In this document: positions 6,311 to 9,830 of the stretch, in pieces
Numbering within the stretch: position 1 is the stretch's first letter
Layout of the letters: each line of letters begins with the position of its first letter
Assembly: GCA_021154065.1 (NCBI GenBank)
Contig: JAJKJG010000085.1
Coordinates: forward strand, 1-9,830
DNA: 9,830 nucleotides
Source of the DNA: Methylobacterium sp.
GTDB lineage: Bacteria > Pseudomonadota > Alphaproteobacteria > Rhizobiales > Beijerinckiaceae
Reading direction: 5' to 3'
Notes under the pieces: generated by a model
What the model saw: only the letters and a program-made list of their open reading frames with translations
Database searches by the model: none
What the model was told of the DNA's origin: nothing
Translations under genes and position numbers: made by a program

Positions 6311-6330
6311 AGCGAAGCCCGGGCGGTGCT

Positions 6331-6423
6331 GTCATCCCGGAAGCTGCGAAGCAGCTATCCGGGACCTTCCAACGCTCGAGCGGATGCAGATCCCGGATCG
6401 CGCTGCCGCGCGTCCCGGACGAC
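6331..6423. repeat. Palindromic intergenic repeat element in the convergent gap
   Basis: A 93-base element between the convergent EamA and glgA genes. Its ends are imperfect inverted copies (GTCATCCCGGA at 6331-6341 and TCCCGGACGAC at 6413-6423; 9 of 11 positions agree when one is reversed and complemented). The left half folds as TCCCGGA-AGCTGC-gaa-GCAGCT-a-TCCGGGA (6335-6364), a 13-bp stem with one bulged A. The right half holds GGA-t-CGCGC-tgcc-GCGCG-TCC (6395-6415). The pattern closely resembles a dispersed intergenic repeat of Rhizobiales genomes (from memory). It may also act as a two-way terminator, although it has no T-run. Confidence 0.65.
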
Positions 6424-6442
6424 GCTCGCATGTTCGGGCGCG

Positions 6443-8038
6443 TTACGAGCGTGCCAGCGCCCCGGTCAGCGCCCGGTCGTAGACCCGCTTGTAGCCGAGG
6501 GCCGAGCGCTGCCAGGGGTAGTGGCGGCCCATCGCGGCGCGGCGCATCGTGTTGAGCTTCTTGCGCGAGCGGAAGGCGTCGACCGCCCGGTAGACCGCGC
6601 CGAGAAGCTCGCCGAGCGAGGGCTCGCGGAAGAGGAAGCCCGTCACCCCGTCCTCGATCGTGTCGGCGAGGCCGCCGGTGCGGTGCGCGATCGGCAGCGA
6701 GCCGAATTTCTGGGCATACATCTGCGACAGGCCGCAGGGTTCGAAGCGCGACGGCATCAGGAGGAAATCGCTGCCGGCATACATCCGCCGCGCCGTCCCC
6801 TCCTCGAAGCCGAGCCTGACGCCGACCCGGTCGGGATAGCGCGCCGCAAGCTTTTCCAGCGACTGCTCGAGCTCGTCCTCGCCGCGCCCGGTGACGACGA
6901 TCTGGCCGCCGTCGCGCACGATGGTCTCGGCCGCCTCGATCGCGAGGTCGACGCCCTTCTGGTGCACGAGCCGCGACACCACGGCAAAGAGCGGCCCGCG
7001 CGACACGGCGAGCCCGAATTCCTTGCGGACCTCGTCGCGATTGGCGGCCTTGCCCTTGAGGTTCTCGGCCTCGAACGGGCTTGCCAGATAGGGGTCGGTG
7101 CGCGGGTCCCAGCTTTCGTCGATGCCGTTGAGGATGCCGGTGAGCCGGCCCTCATCGGCCCGCACCCGCAAGAGCCCGTCGAGCCCGCAGCCGAGCTCGG
7201 GCGTCGTGATCTCGCGCGCGTAGGTCGAGCTCACCGTCGTGACGTGCGACGAATAGACGATCCCGGCCTTGAGGAAGGACAGCTTGCCGTAGAACTCGAC
7301 GCCTTCGATCTGGAATGCGCTCTCCGGCACGCCGAGCCGGGACAGGCGCTCTGCCTCGAACAGCCCCTGATAGGCGAGGTTGTGGATCGTCAGCACGCTC
7401 GGCAGCGGCCGCCCGCGCCAGGCGAGGTAGCCCGGCGTCAGCCCCGAGGTCCAATCGTTGAGGTGCAGGAGGTCGGGCGTCCAGGCGAGGTCCCTGAGGC
7501 CGCAGGCGATCTCGGCCGCCGCAAGCGCCAGCCGGGCAAAGCGGACGTCGTTGTCGCTCCAGTCGAAGCCGGCGGCGTCGCCATAGGGCGAGCCCTCCCG
7601 GTCGTAGAGGTCCGGGCAGAGGAGCACGTAGAGGATGAGCCCGTCCGGCGTGTCGAGCCGGCCGATCTCGCAGGCCGGCAGGCCGAAGGCGGCCGGCAGC
7701 CTGCCGACGACGGGCAGGTCGTCATAGCGCTCGAGCACCTGGCGATAGCCGGGGATCAGGATGCGGACGTCGTACTGCTGACGAAGGCTCCGGGGCAGCG
7801 CGGCCGAGACCTCGCCGAGCCCGCCGGCCTTGACGAAATCGGCGATTTCCGAGGTGACGTAGAGGATGCGCTGCGGCGCCTCGAGATCGCGATGATCATA
7901 GCGGCGGTCATCCGCGGCGCGCTTTTCGCGCAGCCTCGGCGGGCCCGTGAGAAGGTCCAAAGAGTCCTGCATCTGGTACGGAAAACACGTCCCCGAGACG
8001 ACGCTCTCGTCGGCGCTCGCTACAAAGGTCCCGCGCAT
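6443..8038 (-). CDS. glgA: Glycogen (starch) synthase, GT5 family
   Basis: Transfers glucose from ADP-glucose to the non-reducing end of alpha-1,4-glucan in the cytoplasm. Numbered from the ATG at 8038 (531 residues): RILYVTSEIADFVKAGGLGEV (57-77) is the GT5 N-terminal nucleotide-sugar loop with the KxGGL signature. HLNDW (192-196), TIHNLAYQG (217-225) and GILNGID (301-307) follow. The C-terminal Rossmann domain has SRLVHQKGVDL (355-365; Arg356 and Lys361 bind phosphate) and MPSRFEPCGLSQMYA (428-442; Glu433 and Cys435 match the catalytic loop), then RTGGLADT. About 55 residues precede the usual GlgA start; this stretch is weakly conserved-looking, and its first 22 residues use TTT, GTA and TGT codons rare elsewhere here. 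An EcfG-type promoter abuts the ATG at 8038, so stress transcripts would start inside it and the ATG at 7972 may be the real start. It follows the GH13 gene by 78 bases. Confidence 0.93.
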   Translation of the reverse strand: MRGTFVASADESVVSGTCFPYQMQDSLDLLTGPPRLREKRAADDRRYDHRDLEAPQRILYVTSEIADFVKAGGLGEVSAALPRSLRQQYDVRILIPGYRQVLERYDDLPVVGRLPAAFGLPACEIGRLDTPDGLILYVLLCPDLYDREGSPYGDAAGFDWSDNDVRFARLALAAAEIACGLRDLAWTPDLLHLNDWTSGLTPGYLAWRGRPLPSVLTIHNLAYQGLFEAERLSRLGVPESAFQIEGVEFYGKLSFLKAGIVYSSHVTTVSSTYAREITTPELGCGLDGLLRVRADEGRLTGILNGIDESWDPRTDPYLASPFEAENLKGKAANRDEVRKEFGLAVSRGPLFAVVSRLVHQKGVDLAIEAAETIVRDGGQIVVTGRGEDELEQSLEKLAARYPDRVGVRLGFEEGTARRMYAGSDFLLMPSRFEPCGLSQMYAQKFGSLPIAHRTGGLADTIEDGVTGFLFREPSLGELLGAVYRAVDAFRSRKKLNTMRRAAMGRHYPWQRSALGYKRVYDRALTGALARS

Positions 8039-8039
8039 A

Positions 8040-8064
8040 AACGCTCTCGCCGCCGAAAGGTTCC
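8040..8064 (-). promoter_or_regulatory. EcfG-type general-stress promoter (GGAAC-N16-CGTT) at glgA
   Basis: On the minus strand GGAAC (8064-8060) is followed, after exactly 16 bases, by CGTT (8043-8040). This is an exact match to the EcfG/RpoE2 (PhyR-NepR-controlled) consensus GGAAC-N16-17-CGTT of alphaproteobacteria. It lies in the 78-base gap upstream of glgA, facing that gene. Expected transcription would begin a few bases past 8040, that is within the first codons of the longest glgA frame. Binding is inferred; the sequence match is direct. Confidence 0.55.
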
Positions 8065-8116
8065 CGAGCCCTGGTCCGGATTCGCTCGCATTCCTTAAAG
8101 CAGCGATCGTGCCACT

Positions 8117-9718
<1,602 letters not shown>

Positions 9719-9772
9719 GGGTTCCTCGTTTCGATGATGAAGGCGCGACGCCCGACGGGAGGACAGTTCGCG

Positions 9773-9798
9773 AATTCCGCAGGGTGATCGGTGGTTCC
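9773..9798 (-). promoter_or_regulatory. Weak EcfG-like promoter candidate upstream of the GH13 gene
   Basis: On the minus strand GGAAC (9798-9794) is followed after 17 bases by AATT (9776-9773). This keeps the -35 and the TT of the -10 (GGAAC-N19-TT) but not the full CGTT. It lies about 55 bases before the GH13 ATG, a plausible leader length. Nothing else was recognised in the 112 bases upstream of the gene. Confidence 0.25.
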
Positions 9799-9830
9799 AA
9801 GGCGCCGCGCACCGCGCCCGTGCGGAACCC

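Noticed and set aside
8020..8091. Short minus-strand frame of 23 codons overlapping the glgA start
   Set aside because: Its AAGGA abuts the ATG with no spacer, and the peptide is Arg-rich with no features; also inconsistent with the EcfG promoter lying inside it.

Overview
The window is GC-rich throughout, with strongly G/C-biased third codon positions and long antisense shadow frames. The gene families point to an alphaproteobacterium, most likely of the Rhizobiales/Hyphomicrobiales: Tad/Cpa pilus genes with the short lipoprotein typical of that order, Rhizobiales-style palindromic intergenic repeats, and an EcfG-type promoter. No rRNA, tRNA, CRISPR array, transposase, phage or integrase gene was seen. 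It reads as ordinary chromosomal sequence.

Layout. (1) Positions 1-2476, minus strand: the start of a Tad/Flp pilus operon, in the order cpaC (outer-membrane secretin), a short lipoprotein in the cpaD position, and cpaE (TadZ-like ATPase, cut by the window edge). cpaC is the first gene of the unit, and cpaB is not where it usually lies. (2) 2477-2711: a divergent regulatory region with direct repeats. (3) 2712-3488, plus strand: a secreted or membrane-anchored protein with a staphylococcal-nuclease-like domain whose catalytic positions are replaced. (4) 3568-6310, plus strand: an M20 ArgE/DapE-type deacylase, a hot-dog thioesterase one base downstream, and an EamA/DMT-type transporter. A perfect 10-bp inverted repeat lies between the last two. 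(5) 6311-6442: a convergent intergenic gap filled by a palindromic repeat element. (6) 6443-9718, minus strand: a GH13 alpha-glucosidase followed by glycogen synthase glgA, a cytoplasmic alpha-glucan unit.

How they work together. The pilus genes build the secretin channel and the polar ATPase of a type IVc (Flp) pilus. The deacylase, thioesterase and exporter could form a small hydrolysis-and-efflux cassette, but their substrates cannot be read from sequence. The glgA and GH13 genes make and trim alpha-1,4-glucan.

The most notable regulatory signal is an exact GGAAC-N16-CGTT match, the general-stress (EcfG/PhyR regulon) promoter consensus, right at the glgA start. It suggests stress-induced glycogen synthesis and a translation start downstream of the longest reading frame. 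A weaker match of the same type lies upstream of the GH13 gene. I see no clear evidence of a wholly new biological system. The best candidates for novelty are the degenerate nuclease-like protein and the shortened CpaD-position lipoprotein.
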